In this document: positions 30,967 to 42,600 of the stretch, in pieces | Layout: every line of letters begins with the position of its first letter | Numbering within the stretch: position 1 is the first letter of the stretch | From: Phragmites australis | Lineage: Eukaryota > Streptophyta > Magnoliopsida > Poales > Poaceae | NCBI RefSeq assembly: GCF_958298935.1 | Contig: NC_084941.1 | Location: forward strand, 14,358,001 to 14,422,000 | Direction of reading: 5' to 3' | Length of the DNA: 64,000 bases | The notes under the pieces: model-generated | What the model was told of the DNA's origin: nothing | Seen by the model: the letters and a program-made list of their open reading frames with translations, nothing else | The model's database searches: none | Made by a program: the position numbers and the translations under genes

Positions 30967-32338
30967 CCTCCCTATTGCGTATAACATCATTCAGCGAATA
31001 TGTTGTCACGACAATGACCTTGTGTGCTTGAAAATAATTTTGTAGCTTCCGAGAAGTCATCAGGATTGCGTATAGCAACTTCTGCACTTGCGAGTATTGT
31101 AGCTTGGCATCGTGTAGGGCTTCTCTCACATAGTAAAGTGGTTTCTGGATCTTGGCCTTTTTTCTCAGGACATTAGCGTTCGATCACTAGGACCGTGCTT
31201 ATAACTTGTGGGGTGGTTACAATGTACAAGAAGAGCTCTTCGTTGTCGTTAGGCGGGGTTACAATTATTAGAGATAATAAATACCTTTTCAAGTCTTGAA
31301 AAGATTTCTCTACTTCTTCTGTCCACTAGAATCAATCATGATTCTTTAGCAGTTTAAGAAGGGCATCCCTTGCTCGCCAATCCTGGAGATGAATCAGCTA
31401 AGGGCTGTTATGTATCTTGTCTATTTCTAAACATCCTTCAGTATTCAAGGTGACCGTATGTTGTCGAGAGCCTTGATTTTGCGCGGGTTGGCCTCAATGC
31501 CCTGACTTGACACCAAAAAACTGAGAAGCTTGTTGGACGAAATGCCGAACATGCACTTCTCAGATTAAGCATCATATGACATTTCTTGAGGTTGTTGAAT
31601 ATTTTCTTGAGGTCATCAATCAATGCATCTTTGGTTATAGACTTAACTACAATATCATCGACGTAAGCTTCATCATTGTGCCCAATCTGGGGTTGTAAGG
31701 TAATTTGAATACCCTGTTCATAAGTAGCGCTAGCACTATTCAAACTAAAAGACATCTTTACATAGCAAAATACACCAAAGGGAGTAATAAAAGCAGTTTT
31801 TTTCCTTATCTTCTATCACCATACTAATTTGGTGATACCTGGATAGGTATCTTGGAATCACAGCAATGCACAAACCACCATAGAGTTGACGATCTAGTCA
31901 ATGTGAGTGAGAGGAGAGGGATCCTTGGGACAAGCTTTATTGAGGTCGGTAAAGTCGACCCACATCCTCCACTTGACATTGGCTTTCTTCATGAGGACAA
32001 GACTTGAATAAATGCCTTTAGGAGTTTTTCAACCTCCTCCTAGATGGCTTATTTTCTATTCTTCGTGAATCTTCGCTGTTTTTGCAGCACAGGTTCGGAG
32101 CCAGGTTCCGCAGATAGTCGATGCTCGATCACCTCCCTAGGGACTCCGGGCATGTATGATAGTTGCCATGCAAGCACATCTTAGTTTCCCTGGAGGAAAG
32201 CAATGAGCTCGAGTTCCTATTTGGGGTCAAGGTCAGCCCTTATCATGACTACCTTGGCCGGCTCAGACGGATCGAGGGGGCACTGGCTTGATACCACCAT
32301 CAGTCTTCTTGTCCTGGGCATCGTCATTGGTTTCACCC
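30967..32338 (-). pseudogene. pol fragment of Tat element 3 (RT and connection)
   Basis: The minus strand encodes, from right to left, VPREVIEHRLSAEPGSEPVL, WRMWVDFTDLNKACPKDPSP and NSASATYEQGIQITLQPQIG, with the catalytic box EAYVDDIVVKS (about 31660) intact. It continues with FNNLKKCHMMLN and, near the left end, LQYSQVQKLLYAILMTSRKL and VIVVTTYSLNDVIRNREVLG. Many stops and shifts break it. At 30966 it is cut by the LTR of Tat element 2, and at 32338 by the CRM-like element, on whose far side a short piece continues (50096-50300). It is older than both insertions. Confidence 0.8.
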
Positions 32339-33248
32339 TGACGAGCCCATGGCCCCTTCAGATACGATCAATACAACTAATATTCCTCAAATCATATAAG
32401 ATCCAACTACAAGAGCACGTGCACGACAATTAGACCACCAGGTGAACTCGTTTCTCGCTATTCATGCTTCCTTAGATAGGTTACTACTAAATTCTTGTGA
32501 TGTTTTATTACTTAGGAACGTGGGAGAAGCATCACAATCTTACCTAGACATCACCCCATGAAGGCCAAGTCTACTCGGACTCAAGGTTCAGCTCTAGTCG
32601 TGGTCATAGTTGTGGTCGAGTTCCAGGAGAGCACGTCAATAAAACGGGCATAACTCTTGTATATGAAGTACAATTGAGGTGTTCTCAGACCTGTTGGAAA
32701 GCTATTGATGAGACCTTTTCAATAGATCTGATCTCACAATTAGATCATAGGTTAATCATAGTCATGAAAATAAGGTGTTGCGTCATCATTTTGGGCCTTG
32801 TTAGGTCTTTTAATCGTGCTGGGGTCAAAGTCCAGGTTGTGCACACCTCTTTCCACTGCTGCACAACCCTAGGTTAACCTCCTCACAAACCTCCTATAAA
32901 TACACAGTAGCCATCGTAGTTTAGGCTCGGGTTTAGCTTAGATTATTCTGTTTTAGACAGTTTCACCGTTTATCAGTTTATTGAACCCCAACTCAAGCAC
33001 ATCATTGGTAGTTAGCAATATTCAGATTGTATCTACCTATTCTTGCTTGTGTTCTCAATTTGCTTGCAAGAAAACCTTCTTGGCAAGGTCAACCGCGTAT
33101 TGGCACGGTTTGATAACCATGTAGTAGTGGTGTAGTGGTTACAAGGGTCCTCGATCTGTTCTCTTCGGAGCCTTTAGATCATTAACGTCGAACCTCCACC
33201 AATCAACTTATCATATTACCATTCGGAAGATAGGACAAACGCGCATCA
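32339..33248 (+). repeat. 5' LTR of the CRM-like element (910 bp)
   Basis: It starts TGACGAGCCCATGG and ends AAACGCGCATCA. A TATA box (CCTATAAATA) lies at 32893-32902. The first 200 bp still show the decayed end of the pol frame, including ARARQLDHQVNSFLAIHA. The matching 3' copy starts TGATGAGCCC. Confidence 0.9.
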
Positions 33249-33250
33249 AG

Positions 33251-33262
33251 TGGTATCAGACC
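33251..33262 (+). other. primer-binding site of the CRM-like element
   Basis: TGGTATCAGACC follows the LTR end (GCATCA) after the 2-bp spacer AG. It is complementary to the 3' end of initiator-methionine tRNA, with one change near the end. Confidence 0.8.
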
Positions 33263-34759
33263 CTCCGTTGCCCGTTAGGTAATCTCAGTTATTCCCTTCG
33301 TTTCGTCATTTTCCATTACCTAGAGTCCAGAAAATTGCCCAGAAAAATATTTAGATCTTAGTTTTTCCACTGTCCAAACCACTTTGTGCCTTCACAATTT
33401 TGTTTTCAATATTCGCGTTGTTGAGTTTGAGTCCATTGTTGATGTCTTTGTTGCTGGTCGAGTCATCGTGATCTAGTCTCTAGTGTTGAGTCTTATTGTT
33501 TAGTCGTCGAGAAACTCGGCCTACCCTTGTCTACAATAACTGAGATTGTGTCTCTAGTCAAATCGACCATCAAGTCATGTTCGACCACTAGTTGCTACAA
33601 CCATCTACTCGAGTTTGACCACTAGTCGAGTCGACCATCTACTCAGGTTCGACCACTAGTCGCTCCGACCAGTCATTCTGACCAACCACTCGGGGTCCGA
33701 CCAGGCACCTCGACCACCCACTCAGGGTCCCGACCAGTCGCTCCGACCATCCACTCGAGGTCCTGACCAGTCATTCTGATCACCCACTCAGGGTCCGACC
33801 AAGCACTCCGACCACCCACTCAGGGTACCGACCAGTCACTCCAACCACCCACTGGGGGTCCTGACCAGTCACTCTGACCACCTAGTCGGAATCACCCACA
33901 TTCTCAGATCCGACCATCCTTTCGGGTTCGACCACCTAGTCATATTCAACTATCCACTCGTTTTCACCTCCACAACCTAGTCGAAGTCTATTTGTATTTA
34001 GCTGCTCTCGGACACCCTACGAACTCATCATATCAAGCATTGTCCAACAAAATTCGAGTATCACTCGGTAGCCCAAACAGAGGTAGACAAAGTTCAGAGA
34101 GAGAGAGTATCTTTTTATTACCTTAATACCCCTGCTCTCCAGAAAAACTTTGTGACCCACATACCTCACTGGTCTTAGAAAAGACAGTAGAAGAGTTTTT
34201 GAGTTTGAGTCACATTCACGAAAAAAAAAGAAAAGAAAAGCAAGCAAGAAGCAAAGAGTGCCAAAAAAGAAGCAAAGAGTGAGAAAAAAAAGAAAAAGCA
34301 AAGAGTGCAAAAAAATAGAGAGAACATAAAAAAAAGAGAATAAGTTTGCATTGCAAATTTTGTTCCATTGTGCTTGTGTCTATTATAGTTTTCGTTTTGC
34401 TTAAGCTAGTTCTAGGAACGTGTTCGAACTAGCAACTATGACGAGTACTGTGGACTTCTATTCAGCTTTGCAAATCTGATTTCAATTATTGCCATTCCTT
34501 GCTATTAAATATTGCATGTCCAAGCTACACCTTCTCTCGATCAGAATGGTTTCTTCCCTTGCAACTACCTCACCCGCACCCGATATGGTATTACAAACCA
34601 GCCACCGGTTGTGCCAACTGCGGTGATTGGTAAGAATATTTGCAAGAGCGTGGTAAGACGCTTGAGAGTTTGTGACTCCACCTTCACCACCTAGTAGTCG
34701 ATAGGGATAATTTATCTTTCATTGTTTTCTATCTTCGAGTAACCAAGGCAGGAGAAGCA
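33263..34759 (+). other. leader of the CRM-like element, untranslated
   Basis: The leader between primer site and gag holds a minisatellite (33590-33910). A purine-rich stretch at 34200-34330 repeats GCAAAGAGTG three times (34251, 34272 and 34298) within A/G runs. No convincing coding region is seen before the gag start near 34760. Confidence 0.6.
33590..33910. repeat. minisatellite of about 33 bp in the CRM-like leader
   Basis: Units read roughly GACCACCCACTCAGGGTCC then GACCAGTCACTCC. CACTC landmarks lie at 33687, 33719 and 33752, about 32-33 bp apart. Copies diverge towards both ends, where CCACTAGTCGAG variants occur. Confidence 0.75.
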
Positions 34760-35660
34760 TTGGATGCGAAAGAGTGTGTTTTGAGGGAAGAACTCACAAT
34801 GTTGTTGGATGATCATCGACAAACTAATGATGACATTGACAAGAAGCTTGTAGAGACAAACACTACATTGCAACAACTTAATGATAGTATCATCATACTT
34901 AATGCTTTGATCAAGTGGTTAATCAGCCACCAAACCATGGGCGTGTGGATCCTCATGGCATAGACCATGAGCAAGAGGAGTCCATCACAGATGATGAAAT
35001 TTTGAGGTAAGAACAAGATGCCTTTGATGCACGACACCGAGACCAATTAAACTTCAATTGTCAAGGTATGAGAGGTATTAATTTTCAGGAACATAATCTA
35101 CGTGTTAATGATGATCCATTTGCTAAGGTTAAGTTTACTATACCATCTTTTGAGGATGCTTATGATGCTGAAAGGTATTTAGATTGGGAGATGACAGTAG
35201 AATAGAAGTTTAATGCTCATTTAGTTCCTGAAGTGCATAGAGTTAGGCAAGCCACTAGTGAATTTAAAAATTTTGCAATCATCTGGTGCAATAGGGTATG
35301 CATCGACGGATTAGCTCCTACTACTTGGAATGATTTAAAGGTTACCATGCACAACATATTTGTTCCACCCTTTTTTAAACGGGATTTGCATAAGAAATTG
35401 CAGCGTTAAACCAAGGTGATAGATACGTAGAAGAATATTAACAGGAGCTATAAATTAGTATGTTACGTTGTGATATTATTGATGATGAAGAGGTTACAAT
35501 GGCACGCTTTTATGGAGGGTTACGGCGTGATGTTGAGGATGAATATGCACTTGTAGCTAACCATGCTGGTGATGAGGATGAACATGAGATGGATATCGAC
35601 CATGAGAAGTGTTCGATGCCACTGCCACAGAGGATTATCGGACCCTCATTGTACAGCGAG
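34760..35660 (+). pseudogene. gag of the CRM-like element
   Basis: The start MDAKECVLREELTMLLDDHR leads into a heptad-like helix, DDIDKKLVETNTTLQQLNDS. After frameshifts the Gag core continues with VKFTIPSFEDAYDAERYLDW, FNAHLVPEVHRVRQATSEFK and WNDLKVTMHNIFVPPFF, the conserved pattern of this chromovirus group. A stop (TAG, former Gln) follows EMTVE, and another lies near 35408. The tail MARFYGGLRRDVEDEYALVA is also typical. Gag would build the particle in the cytoplasm. The zinc knuckle is not recognisable. Confidence 0.8.
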
Positions 35661-35699
35661 TGTTAAGCACTCAAATGGAGCAAGTGGAATAGCTACAAC

Positions 35700-36397
35700 G
35701 CCATAATTTGTTTCAGATATTCCTCATAGTTAAGGATTATCGTGTTCAAGTCATTATTGATGGACCAAGTTGTAACAACTTGGTAAGTTCAGATATAATC
35801 AAGAAGCTTGCCTTGTCGACAAGAAACGATCCTCACTCGTATCATATTCAATGGTTAACAAACAGTGGTAAGGTGAAGAAAATGCAAACAGCTAAGGTGC
35901 ATTTTTCTATTGGTTTATACCATTATTGTGCTAATTTCGATGTAGTTCCCATACAAGCATGCTCTTTTTTGTTAGGAAGACCATGAGAGTTTGATACTAA
36001 TGCAACACATCATGGTAGAAGTAAAAAAGTACACCCTTATGTATAAAGGAAAGAAAATAACTTTTCTACCTTTAACCCCTACTGAAATTGTGAAATGTGA
36101 ACAAGAGATAGCTGAAAATAAGAGAAAAGAGTTTGAGAATGAATCTGAAAATCAGCAAGTAGCGAAAAAGTTTTTCCACCCAAAAAGGAGAAAGCAACAA
36201 TGACTTCTAAGTTTGATAGAATTAGACTAAAAGGGTGTGTTATGCTTGCTACAAAATCTGACCTTACTAAAATTTATGATAATGAATTGCCTGCCATGCT
36301 TTGATATGCAAAGATGCTTTAGTTTCACTCAAGAATATATCTAGCTCTTTGTCTCCACCTGTTGCTAACCTTTTGCAGGATTTTTAGGATGTATTTC
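35700..36397 (+). pseudogene. protease and protease-RT linker of the CRM-like element
   Basis: The frame holds DYRVQVIIDGPSCNNLVSSD, in which IIDGPSCNNL is the Asp-Gly-x-Ser active-site box of this group. It continues with YHYCANFDVVPIQACSFLLG, the conserved segment before the flap. A linker follows with KGCVMLATKSDLTKIYD and ends with the start of the FQDVF motif at 36380-36397. A stop after LLGRP and two frameshifts break it. The Sirevirus is inserted exactly within the codons for that motif, and the gene resumes at 45782. Confidence 0.8.
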
Positions 36398-37845
36398 TGT
36401 AGGATCGAATATGCGCAAAATACCCAACAAGAGGGGGGTGAATGATTGCGGAAACCAAATTCAAAGATTAACTTACCCAAATCGAAACTCGATTTAAACT
36501 CCGTATTCCACTCTAAACAGAATAAATAGAATGTACACACTGTAGTAAAAACGATGTACATAAAGATCTATTGGTCGGATTGCTCTCAAATTTGGTTCAC
36601 AGAAACTAGATTCAAATACAAAAGTAACCCAACAAGTATCGAGTAAATCGAATATGTGGATCAAACATTATTCCTAGTCAAAGCAGATTGTGTCAACCAG
36701 TATCGAGTATATCAAAACTTAGTCGAGTTGACAAAAAACTACTCGAGAACAAATCAAATCCACTTGATTTTTTCTCAGATCAAACACTAGATATTCTAGC
36801 AAGGTTTTGGATGATTAAACCAAGATGAAACTTGATAAACACACAAGATTAATCGAAAACTAAAACCAAATATGGAGAATATAGAACATAGAGAAAATTC
36901 CGAATCAGCAACTCATCAACCTACGAAACTTGATTTTCATTGCATAGATGAGTTTACAAGATGCCTTCCAAAGCATCCAATAAGGATTTTCAGAAATCCT
37001 AAAACAACTCCCTCTCTTGTTTCTCTATCTCTCTACTACGTTGTGTTGCCCTGTTTTGTGCTCTGTTGTACTCTACCTAATACAACAGACCTCTCTAGTT
37101 ATAGGGTAGCTACACGCACAAACGTGACCAAATCGAACTACAACTCCCTGTCGTATTCAATCTGGTCTCTATCCTCCTCTAATCACAAGAGGACAAACAA
37201 CTTCCGCTAATTAAGCTAATTAGCAACAACTCTTACATAATCATGCATGCACATCTCCCATGCATATATGCATAGACGTAACCAACTCAGAGCCGTCTCC
37301 GACACTAACTCTTGTCTCAAGTCTAGCCACCACACGACTCCCTCGTGCCTGCTCCGATTTGAACACAAATTAGTCTTCACATCCTCTCATGATCAGATCG
37401 CCTCCTGCGTTCATCGCATAGCCTTGTCTCCATATGCATTGTGTTCCTAGCTTAAACATCCTGTATGACATCCTCGAATACCATGACCTCAGTTCCTCCT
37501 GAACCTAGTCATCGAACCTCAGTTCCTCCCTAAACTTAGTTCGTCGATCCATCATTGACCACATTCACCTTCGACCAACACCTGCACATAAATCAAACAA
37601 CAATCGAGTACGAGCACAAGACCTTCCGACTTGACTCAAGATCAGTTCACGCAACACCACACAAACTCCAAGCAAAACCAACAAGCTAACATAAGCATAC
37701 CCAACTAATGATAATGCATCAAACCAACTATGCTATCCAAGCATATCTTAGCGACTCATGAACATCAACCAAATGTCATTATGCTAAATCACTTTGCTCT
37801 GCCAATTTCATCAATCAAACGAATTTTTCATCACATGGTCTCACA
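36398..37845 (-). repeat. 3' LTR of the Sirevirus (1448 bp)
   Basis: On the plus strand it starts TGTAGGATCG and ends TGGTCTCACA. It aligns with 44371-45776 along its whole length, with about 40 bp more sequence here, including an extra segment near 37120-37160. Confidence 0.9.
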
Positions 37846-38894
37846 ATCTCCCTCTTGATGAAAACATTGGCAACCCTCAAGATAACATTGGCAACCTTTT
37901 AACAGACATGATTTTATTTTAAAATCAAATGCAAAGTGAAAACAAAAGATCAACAAAAATCCTTTGAAAAATAATTTCTCTCCCCCTTTGAAACAAAAAA
38001 AACCCTTTGAAGCAAAAAGGAAAAATGAGCAACTTTCTCTCCCCCTTTGGCAATGATTTGGTCAAAAATTCAAACAAGAGAATCAAATCTTGTAACATCA
38101 ATTATTTCAATGAGCATTAGAATTCATCCACATGTATAACAAATACTTCACCAAGCCACACTATCAAGAATACTTGCACCAACCTGTCTACACATGTAAA
38201 AATATAGTGTGAGCACAACTTATCCAGTATAATTAATGATTTATTTGTAAGGTATGGTCTTCCTGTCTCAATTACTCGAATCCTCAATTTATATGCTATC
38301 AAAAACATGAATATCAAAAGTATGTCATTGTTTTGTTTTAAAAAGACATATAACAAGATGCCAATTTTGATGTCAAGAACTTCTCATATTATTTTGCAAG
38401 GAATTATATGTACTATCAGCCTTATTCTATCTAACCATGCCAAGCCTATGTCAACAAAGACAATCAGAAGCTTAAGAAAATAATTATGGTCATAAACGAC
38501 TTCTTTCAAGTTCATATCAAAGTGCAATGATAAACAGTCTGAAAAAAGAAGTGCGACAGTGCATTGCTTATTTGCTTGATCTTTTGTCTATCAACTATTA
38601 TACAACACTTTTTTATTTCTTTGATTCTTTCACATATAGCATTTTTATCGAAGATTAAAGAAATCAAGAGAGTTTAACCATGACAAAGATTTAATTCAAA
38701 TTGTCATTCGATTTTAAAAGTCATGACAAAAACTACACAGCTACATATATAGATATGAAAGTGCAAAAAAACTCCTATGTAGCAGAAGCGCTGGCTTCAA
38801 AAGTCATATATGTATCAGATATGATGCTCATCATATTTCATTATTTTTCAGTTTTGTAAACTTCGACAACTTCCAGGATATAAAAACTCCCCCT
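37846..38894 (-). other. Sirevirus 3' non-coding zone with repeated polypurine tracts
   Basis: Purine tracts on the minus strand lie directly beside the LTR (AAGAGGGAGAT, 37846-37857) and again at about 37978-37987 (AAAGGGGGAGAG), 38036-38047 (CCAAAGGGGGAGAG) and 38887-38895 (TGAGGGGGAGT). The third is followed by TTGGTCAAAAATTC on the plus strand, as in the ATTGCCAAAGGGGGAGA signature of sireviruses. No coding region is visible in this kilobase. Confidence 0.75.
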
Positions 38895-39479
38895 CAAAAT
38901 AATCCCATAGGATGAATAACACCAAGTTCTCCCTGAAGAAAAGTAAACTGAGAATAATCCAAAGGTTTTGTGAAAATGTTTGCCAATTGGTATTCAGTAT
39001 TCGCACAAAGAAGTTTAATGTTTCCTTTTTCAACATTGCCTTAAAGAAAATGAAATCTGATATCAATGTGTTTAGTCCTAGAATGTTGCACATGATTCTT
39101 AGCAATACTTATAGCACTAGTGTTATCACAGAAAAGTAAAATACTCTCTAAATTAACCCTGTAACCTTTAAGTGTAGCAACTATCCAAAGAATTTGTGAA
39201 CAACAACTAGCAACAGCAACATATTCAGATTCAGTAGTAGATTGTGCAACAGAGGACTGTTTCCTAGATGATCATTCAACAAGAGAATTACCCAAGAAAT
39301 TACATGTGCTAGATGTACTTTTTCTATCAATTCTACAAACTCCAAAATCAGCATTAGAAAAAGCTCTTAAGCTAATAGGTGAAGAAGCAGAAAGCCAAAT
39401 GCTAAAATCTTGAGTTCCATGAAGATACCTTAGAATCCGTTTGACAGCTTGTCGATGTGAAGTACGTGGAGAAACTTGA
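38895..39479 (-). pseudogene. RNase H of the Sirevirus
   Basis: RNase H degrades the RNA template. On the minus strand it holds FSNADFGGCRIDRKSTSGTC (first Asp), SVAQSTTEAEYVAAASCC (catalytic Glu) and FCDNTSAISIAKN (Asp). HSRTKHIDIRFHFLKDNVEK and ANIFTKPL follow near the end. The CxxDRKSTSGTCxFLG signature is that of Ty1/copia elements, and its wording is closest to sireviruses. One or two frame breaks are present. It is the last domain of pol and is followed by the non-coding zone. Confidence 0.85.
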
Positions 39480-40500
39480 CATCATGCACACAAGCATACA
39501 ACAAATTGTATGTCTGGCCTTGAAGCAGTGAGATACAAAAGTGATCCAATCATACTTCTATATTCTTTTTGATCAACTGGCTTACCATCTTCATCAGGAT
39601 CAAGTGTCGTTGTTGCTCCAATAGGTGTCACGATCGACTTGTTGTTTTCCATCTCAAAACGTCATAGAAGGTCTCATGTATACTTACTTTGATGAACAAA
39701 AATATCCTCTTTGGTTTGTTTGACTTGAAATCCCAAAAAGTACGTTAGTTCACCCATCATACTCATCTCAAATTCCCTGCTCATCATTTCTGAAAACTGG
39801 GACACCAAAACATGAGAGAACAACCAAAGGTGATATCATCTTCATAAATCTGAACAAATAGTTTATCATTACAATGCTTGAGCACAAACAACGTCTTGTC
39901 CACTTTTCCCATTTCAAAACCCTTTTCAAGCAAAAAGTTTTAAGCCTATCATACCACGCTCTAGGGGCTTGTTTTAAACCATACAAAGTTTTAGACAACT
40001 TGGATACATAATCTGGATATATTGGATTTTCAAAACCAGGTGGTTTCTTAACATAAATCTCTTCATTTATGTAGCCATTAGAAAAGCACTTTTGACATCC
40101 ATTTGATATAATCTAAAGCCTTTAGATGCAGCAAAAGCTAAAAGAATTCTAATGGCTTCTAGTCTAGCAACCGGAGGAAAAGTTTCCTTAAAATCTAGCC
40201 TTTCTACCTGTGTAAAACCTTGAGCTACAAGTCTAGCTTTGTTTCTAACAACAACAACACCATCCTCACTTTGTTTATTTTTAAAAACCTATTTAGTATC
40301 GATATGTGTATGACCCAGAGGAGGTGCGACAAGCTTCCATACTTTGTTGCGTTCAAAATTTTCAAGTTCCTCATGCATGGCATTGATCCAAGATTCGTCA
40401 GTTAATGCATGTAAAACATCTTTGGGTTCAAAAGAAGCAACAAAAGATGAATGACCAAGAGAATTAGAATCAATAAACCTGGACCTAACTCACTCATGCA
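39480..40500 (-). pseudogene. reverse transcriptase of the Sirevirus (YEDD instead of YVDD)
   Basis: The minus strand reads [60 protein letters not shown] and [10 protein letters not shown]. After a frameshift near 40080 it continues with LYGLKQAPRAWYDRLKTF and LFVQIYEDDITFGG. The catalytic box is YEDD, with Val changed to Glu, at about 39830-39855. KYTRDLLRRFKMEN and ASRPDIQFVVCLCAR follow. The order after integrase is that of copia. Several shifts make it non-functional. Confidence 0.85.
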
Positions 40501-40956
40501 AATCTCCAATCATCTGATCAAGTGGATGACTCCGATGAATGTGCAAAGGAGCTGGCACTCGAGAAGCAATCTCTTCTTTTCCTTCAACACGCATAGATGA
40601 TGTAGTAGCTTGAGGATGTCCAACTGTAGCTAAAGTGATCGAAGGTGTCAAGGGATCTACAGCTGGTGGTATCATCGGAATTAAAATCCCATCCTCATCG
40701 ACCTCATCATCATCCACAAAAATGCTCTCGAGCTCCCCCTAATACGTGTACTTGTACCTGCATCACTGGATCTAGTTCCAAGAGTAGTCTCATCAAAAGT
40801 AACCTCACAGGTTTCAATAATTTTGTTAGTCTACAAAACAAGCACTCGATAGCCACGAGTATGAGTAGGATATCCAAGAAAAATACCATATGTTGATCTG
40901 GACTCAAACTTAACCAAATTTTCAGATTTCAGCACAAAGCACTTGCAGCCAAAAAC

Positions 40957-41620
40957 TCAAAAGTGAGATACACAAGGCCTATGTCCAAACCGCAGCTCAT
41001 ATGAAGTCTTACCCAATTTAGATCTGAAGAAAACACGGTTTGAAACATAACAAGTAGTAGATATAACTTCAGCCCAAAATTTTCTAGAAGTAGAAAATTC
41101 ATCTAACATGGTCCTAGCCATCTCGACCAGAGTTCTATTCTTCCTTTCAACTACATCATTTTGTTGAGGAACTCTATGTTCAATACATTTATCAGCACAA
41201 AAGTGATCAAAAGAAGAATTCTTAAATTCTGTTCCACTATCACTTCTAATTGCTCTCAAATATCCTGGGAGATCAACAGACAATCTAAAAACTAAACTTC
41301 TAAAATAATCAAAAGTTTCATCCTTAGATGCCATAAAGTAAACCCAAGAATATCTAGAGTAGTCGTCAACAATAACAAGCACATACCATTTACCTCCAAA
41401 AGATTGTACTCTAGAAGGACCAACAGTATCAAGGTGTAAAAGTTGACCGGGTGCATTTATCATAACTATGGTAATAGGTGGATGGGAGCCTGAATGTATT
41501 TTACCATGTCTACAAGAAGAGAAAACTAACTCGAATAAGATATAAACCACTAACTCGAGTGAGATGATCTATACCAATATGACCAAATCTACGATGCCAA
41601 AAGAATAGATCTTTAGAAAC
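40957..41620 (-). pseudogene. integrase of the Sirevirus
   Basis: This would insert the element into the genome. The minus strand holds a pre-integrase finger LFFWHRRFGHIGIDHL (about 41600-41650). The core has LLHLDTVGPSRVQSFGGKWY (first Asp), YLRAIRSDSGTEFKNSSF (second Asp) and PQQNDVVERKNRTLVEMART (Glu), and the end holds TSYELRFGHRPCVSHF. The D-D-E residues remain, but the usual PQQNGVVER reads QQNDVVER. A frame break near 41550 separates finger and core, and the C-terminal extension towards RT (40500-40950) carries stops, among them the hinge MDDDEVDEDGILIPM. Confidence 0.85.
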
Positions 41621-41649
41621 ATTAGCAACAACACATCTAAGCTTAGAAA

Positions 41650-42420
41650 AAGGTGATGCATCAAAATCAGCCTTAAAAACTCTTCCAAAACATGAGATTC
41701 TAAAAACCAGATCACCTAAGCAGCTAAAACTTTATATTCAATTTTCTTAAAGCGCACCTCAAGGTCTTCATTAATCATTTGTGAGACAGAAAGCAAGTTA
41801 AATTTCAAGTTCTCAACTAAAGCACCATCCTTGAACATAGATGTCATTTACTTGCACTATACCTTTTGCAGCAACTGATATAGAAGAATCATCTCCAAAA
41901 GTAACACTTTCAGCACGAGATGCACGTACAAGGGAGGAGAACCAATTTTTACCACCGGACATGTGGCTTGAACATCCAGATTCGACTAGCCAAATGTTCT
42001 CCTTAATCGCTCGAGAAGCCTATAAGAAAACAGAAGATGTTGAGGCCTCAGTACTAGGGTTAGTAATAAAGCTATTAGGAATCCAGTACCAAGTCACTCG
42101 ACCAACAACACGAGTAGCTCGAGTAGACTGAACTGGAGAAGCTCGAGTGAGTTCAACTCGAGAAGCACTAGCAGCTCGAGTAATCTCAACTCGAAAAGCT
42201 CTAGTAGGTTCAACTTGAGTTACACGAGTAGTAAAGGTAATGATTGTTTCACCTGAGGCACAAAATGAGGTGCCTCAGGTTACATGAGGGATAATACGTG
42301 CCTTCCGGAAATTAGATCTAGCCTTAAACTTTTTTTCCTTTGCTGTTTAGCTAGTCTAAAGCAAAAATCTACTAATTGTCCATCTCTACCACAATGAGTG
42401 CAAGTGTACTTAACCCGATG
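41650..42420 (-). pseudogene. aspartic protease of the Sirevirus (catalytic Asp changed to Glu)
   Basis: The minus strand encodes WLVESGCSSHMSGGKNWFSS at about 41940-41990. Copia proteases have WLVDSGCSxHMTG; here the Asp codon is GAA (41981-41983), giving Glu. ESVTFGDDSSISVAAKGIVQ follows. Upstream (42110-42235) lies an imperfect repeat of 8-11 residues around RVELTRA. The Glu for Asp change and later stops argue that it is inactive. Confidence 0.75.
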
Positions 42421-42600
42421 TACGGACTTTGAAGAAGAAGCAAAATTTGCATTCATTGTAGAGGATAAAAATCCAACGGACTTAAAATCAACCTTCTTAG
42501 GTTCAGATTCAGTAAGAGTTTCAAATTTTCCACAACTAAGAGCTCTAACAATAGTGGAAACATTTGTTTTAGAACGAGCATAGGGATCAAAACCTAAACC

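Noticed and set aside
33251..33262. tRNA-like sequence TGGTATCAGA at several places (33251, 44356, 51513)
   Set aside because: Each stands directly beside an LTR end, so these are primer-binding sites and not tRNA genes.
33590..33910. Centromere satellite
   Set aside because: The unit of about 33 bp, limited to about 320 bp in a leader, does not fit the 150-180 bp monomers of grass centromeres.
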